From: DASXAI01 sp963728985 | Lineage (GTDB): Bacteria; Actinomycetota; Acidimicrobiia; Acidimicrobiales; Ilumatobacteraceae | Assembly: GCA_963728985.1 (NCBI GenBank) | Contig: CAVSME010000005.1 | Coordinates: 62,001-126,000 of the forward strand | Direction: 5' to 3' | DNA: 64,000 bases | Shown here: positions 61,340 to 64,000 of the stretch, piece after piece | Numbering within the stretch: position 1 is the first letter of the stretch | Layout: each line of letters starts with the position of its first letter | The notes under the pieces: model-generated | The model's database searches: none | Seen by the model: the letters and a program-made list of their open reading frames with translations, nothing else | Told to the model about the DNA's origin: nothing | Translations under genes and position numbers: made by a program

Positions 61340-62107
61340 GTGGGCAAGGCATCGTCCAACAAGAAGGTCGCTCGCGCCGCTCGGGCCGGAGGCCGGCGCA
61401 AGGTCCGCGGGCAGCGCGGGCTCGTGTTCCCGATCGCCATCGTGCTGGTCGCCGTGCTCGGCCTGGCGCTGATCTTCTACGCCCGCAACGAGAACCAGGC
61501 GAGCGCCGCCACCCCACCGATCGCCAACCAGGATCACTGGCACACCGCCTACGGCGTGTACATCTGCGACAAGTTCCTCGATCCGTTCAACAACAGGAAC
61601 CCCGACGACGATCCGCTCGGGATCCACAGCCACGGTGACGGTGTGATCCACATCCACCCGTTCAGCTCGACGACGTCGGGCAAGAACGCCACCCTCGGGA
61701 AGTACCTCGACTGGCAGGGAGTCAAGCTGTCCAACGACGAGCTCGTTCTCCCGGACAACGCCGGCACCTACAAGTCGGGGGACACCGCGTGTCCGGACGG
61801 CAAGAAGGGCACGCTGAAGGTCGCCGTGTGGCAGAACGTGCAGACCACGACGGACAGCCCCAAGATCTTCGTCACCGACTTCGACAACATCCACTTCGAT
61901 GCTGACGGCATGGGCATCACCATCGCCTTCATTCCCGACGACGTGGACATCGCCACGCTGAAGCCGCCGACGGCGAGCAAGCTGGCCGAGCTCGGCGGCG
62001 TCGACAGCGGCGCGGCCACGACCGTGCCCGGGGCGACGACGGTGCCGGCCGCCACCACAGTGGCGCCCGACACGACCGTCGCGCCCACCACGGCCTCCTC
62101 CGGATGA
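61340..62107 (+). CDS. Membrane-anchored histidine-rich protein, possible metal binder
   Basis: 255 aa, GTG start. Very basic N-terminus (KKVARAARAGGRRKVRGQR), one membrane segment (VFPIAIVLVAVLGLALIFYA), then an extracytoplasmic domain with DHWHTAYGVYICDKF and GIHSHGDGVIHIHPF, eight His in two clusters plus a Cys pair (ICD and TACPDG). The end is a Thr/Ala/Val/Pro-rich tail (ATTVPGATTVPAATTVAP), probably wall-spanning. The cluster pattern suggests a metal or cofactor site. I recall similar hypothetical proteins in Acidimicrobiia but no known function. It overlaps the next nucleotidyltransferase gene by 4 bases. Confidence 0.75.
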   Translation: MGKASSNKKVARAARAGGRRKVRGQRGLVFPIAIVLVAVLGLALIFYARNENQASAATPPIANQDHWHTAYGVYICDKFLDPFNNRNPDDDPLGIHSHGDGVIHIHPFSSTTSGKNATLGKYLDWQGVKLSNDELVLPDNAGTYKSGDTACPDGKKGTLKVAVWQNVQTTTDSPKIFVTDFDNIHFDADGMGITIAFIPDDVDIATLKPPTASKLAELGGVDSGAATTVPGATTVPAATTVAPDTTVAPTTASSG

Positions 62108-63111
62108 GGGCGGTCGTCCTGGTCGGTGGCTTCGGCACCCGTCTGCAGCCGCTGACGTTCACGACCCCGAAGTCGCTCCTCCCGGTCGGCCACCACACGA
62201 TCCTCGAGCACGTCCTGCACAACCTGGCGCGCGGCGGAGTCACCGATGCCGTGCTGTCCCTCGGCTTCAAGCCGGACGGGTTCCTGTCGGCCTACCCCGA
62301 CGGCACCTGTGCCGGCGTGCGCCTCCACTACGCCGTGGAGAGCGAGCCGCTCGACACGGCCGGCGCCATCCGCTTCGCCGCCGTGACGGCCGGCTTCACC
62401 GGCGAGACCTTCGTGGCCTTGAACGGTGACGTGCTGACCGACCTCGACGTCGGGGCCCTCGTCGCCTTCCACCGCGAGCGCGGCGCCGAAGGCACCCTGC
62501 ACCTCATCGAGGTCGAGGACCCGTCCGCCTTCGGCGTGGTGCCCACCATGGCCGATGGCCGCGTGGAGGCGTTCTTCGAGAAGCCGAAGCGCGAGGAGGC
62601 GCCGACGAACCGGATCAACGCCGGTACGTACGTGCTGGAGCCCTCCGTGCTGGACCGCATCCCGGACGGGCAGCCGGTGTCGATCGAGCGCGACACCTTC
62701 CCGGCGATGGTGGCCGACGGCACGCTGTACGGCTACGCCACCAGCGACTACTGGCTCGACGCCGGCCGGCCCGATCAGTACCTGCGGGCCAACCTCGACC
62801 TCCTCGACGGCGCTCGTCGCGGCGCGCCGATCGATCCGCTGGGCCCCGGCGCCACCGTCGACCCCCGCGCCACGGTGTCCAACAGCGTCGTCGGCGCCGG
62901 TGCCAGCATCGCCGGCAAGGCGACGATCGCGGGTTCGGTCTTGCTTCCGGGGGCCGTTGTGGCCGATGGTGCTCTTGTGCGCGGATCGATTCTCGGCCGG
63001 GGTGTGGTGGTCGGCGCCGGCGCCCGGCTCACCGGCGCCGTGATCGGTGACGGCGAGCAGATCGCCGAAGGTGCCGTCCTCGACCAGGTCAGGGTGCCGG
63101 AGCCCAGGTGA
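62104..63111 (+). CDS. Sugar-1-phosphate nucleotidyltransferase (mannose-1-phosphate guanylyltransferase type)
   Basis: 335 aa, ATG overlapping the previous stop. AVVLVGGFGTRLQPLTFTTPKSLLPVG (signature, with the usual acidic/Ala start replaced by VGGFGTR), NGDVLTDLDVGALV, FFEKPKRE, NAGTYVLEPSVLDRI, YWLDAGRPDQYL, then a left-handed beta-helix of hexapeptide repeats (about 245-335) like eukaryotic-type GMPP. It should make an NDP-sugar, probably GDP-mannose, which could feed the fucose synthase-type enzyme. Confidence 0.85.
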   Translation: MRAVVLVGGFGTRLQPLTFTTPKSLLPVGHHTILEHVLHNLARGGVTDAVLSLGFKPDGFLSAYPDGTCAGVRLHYAVESEPLDTAGAIRFAAVTAGFTGETFVALNGDVLTDLDVGALVAFHRERGAEGTLHLIEVEDPSAFGVVPTMADGRVEAFFEKPKREEAPTNRINAGTYVLEPSVLDRIPDGQPVSIERDTFPAMVADGTLYGYATSDYWLDAGRPDQYLRANLDLLDGARRGAPIDPLGPGATVDPRATVSNSVVGAGASIAGKATIAGSVLLPGAVVADGALVRGSILGRGVVVGAGARLTGAVIGDGEQIAEGAVLDQVRVPEPR

Positions 63112-64000
63112 GGGCGCTCGTGACCGGCGGCGCCGGCTTCATGGGTTCCCACCTCGTCGACCGGCTGCTGGCCGAAGGTCACGGCGTCGAGGTGATCGAC
63201 GATCTCTCGACCGGGTCGCTGGCCAACCTGGCCGACGCCCGGGCCAACGCCAACCGCACCGCCGGCGAGCTCAAGTTCCACCACCTCGACGTCCGGGCTC
63301 CCGAGCTCAGCGAGCTGGTGACCCGCCGCCGGCCCGACGTCGTGTTCCACCTGGTGCGGGCCGATCCGGCCACGGCGTTCGTGGGCGGCCTCAACGTGCT
63401 CGACGCCGCCCGCGCCGCCGGCGCCGCCAAGGTGATCGTCGCCTTCGACGCGCTGTCGCTCTACGGACCGGTGCCCGCGGCCGAGCTGCCCATCAAGGAG
63501 GGCCGGGCCTGGGTGCCGGCGACGGCGGCCGGTGTGGCCCAGCGGGCGGTGGCCGAGCTGCTCGCCATCTACCGCGCCGAGCACGCCCTCGAGTTCACCG
63601 GGCTGGCGTGCAGCGCCGTCTACGGCCCCCGCCAGCGCCCCGGCGCCGGCGTGGTGGCGGCGTTCGTCGACGCCGAGGCGACCGGCCAGGCGTGCACCAT
63701 CCACGGTGACGGTCGCCAGACCCGTGACTTCGTCTACGTCGACGATGCCGTGGATGCCTTCGTGCGGGCGGCGTCGCGCGGCACCGGGCTCATCGTCAAC
63801 ATCGGCACCGGAGTCCAGACCACCATCCGCGAGCTGCAGCGCCTGGTCAGCGGCGGAGCCGAGGCCAAGCGGGGGCCGTGGCGTCCGGGTGAGGTCGGGC
63901 GCTTCGCCGTGTCGCCGGTCCGGGCCCGCATCCATCTGGGTTGGGAGTCGTGGACCCTGCTGGCGGACGGCGTCGGCGCCATGCAGCGCGCCGCTGCTAC
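63108..64000 (+). CDS. SDR-fold (NAD-dependent epimerase/dehydratase-like) protein with degenerate active site; 3' end cut off
   Basis: GTG start overlapping the previous stop; the frame is open through the right edge (about 297 residues seen). The NAD site is intact (ALVTGGAGFMGSHLVDRLL, then VIDDLSTG), and downstream epimerase blocks remain (FTGLACSAVYGPRQRPG; TIHGDGRQTRDFVYVDD). But the YxxxK active site is replaced by PATAAGVAQRAVAEL, and the Ser/Thr before VYG reads AFDALSLYGP. Thus catalytic Tyr, Lys and Ser/Thr are all missing, although the gene has normal codon use and no stops. It may be a non-catalytic binding or regulatory homologue. Confidence 0.85.
   Translation, partial: MRALVTGGAGFMGSHLVDRLLAEGHGVEVIDDLSTGSLANLADARANANRTAGELKFHHLDVRAPELSELVTRRRPDVVFHLVRADPATAFVGGLNVLDAARAAGAAKVIVAFDALSLYGPVPAAELPIKEGRAWVPATAAGVAQRAVAELLAIYRAEHALEFTGLACSAVYGPRQRPGAGVVAAFVDAEATGQACTIHGDGRQTRDFVYVDDAVDAFVRAASRGTGLIVNIGTGVQTTIRELQRLVSGGAEAKRGPWRPGEVGRFAVSPVRARIHLGWESWTLLADGVGAMQRAAA

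Overview
The window is very GC-rich, densely coded DNA with GTG starts, F420-type luciferase-like (LLM) oxidoreductases, a mycothiol-dependent-type enzyme, a KimA/TrkA potassium module, an LpdA-type flavoprotein and a two-gene Ku/LigD-polymerase unit. This points to an actinobacterium, most likely of the Acidimicrobiia. That placement is an inference from gene content; no rRNA or tRNA gene was seen. At least 22 genes that begin a transcription unit have a TAnnnT hexamer 6-9 bases before the start codon, so leaderless transcription appears to be the rule. Genes inside operons instead use Shine-Dalgarno sites or 4-base ATGA/GTGA overlaps.

Layout. 1-8.2 kb: the end of a dihydropyrimidinase gene, (methyl)malonate-semialdehyde dehydrogenase, an LLM oxidoreductase, a complete ABC importer and a class III aminotransferase. 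Together they look like reductive uracil/thymine catabolism with its own uptake system. 8.2-13.4 kb: an epimerase-like protein, a KimA-type K+ permease, a decayed second kimA copy, two TrkA/RCK proteins and an OB-fold protein. 13.4-19.4 kb: lipoamide dehydrogenase, a 2-oxoacid dehydrogenase E2, a LipB-LipA fusion and an M24 peptidase. 19.4-28.4 kb: a membrane protein, a lipoprotein, Ku plus LigD polymerase, an MFS transporter, flavin/F420 enzymes, and an ECF sigma factor coupled to an MDMPI-like protein. 28.4-31.1 kb: a frameshifted pentapeptide-repeat membrane protein coupled to a FecR-like lipoprotein. 31.1-39.4 kb: MetH divergent from a cobalamin adenosyltransferase, an M17 aminopeptidase, a sirtuin and a CAP-domain secreted protein with three repeats. 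39.5-51.7 kb: a rhodanese-E1 fusion, a methyltransferase, an FAD oxidoreductase, a frameshifted acyl-CoA mutase, LysS, an M15 peptidase, LpdA and a biotin-dependent carboxylase alpha subunit. 51.7-64 kb: BirA, an LCP ligase, the four dTDP-rhamnose genes, a GDP-fucose synthase homologue, three glycosyltransferases, a His-rich membrane protein, a sugar nucleotidyltransferase and a cut-off SDR protein. This last block is a cell-envelope polysaccharide locus.

The most unusual items are the LipB-LipA fusion, a perfect 34-38 bp palindrome present at two distant intergenic sites, the multiply deleted kimA paralogue next to its intact copy, two single-base frameshifts in otherwise well-preserved genes, an SDR-fold protein without its catalytic residues, and the pentapeptide/FecR pair. 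No insertion sequence, CRISPR array, phage gene or stable RNA gene was recognised. The only gene-free stretch over 300 bases is 48750-49257.
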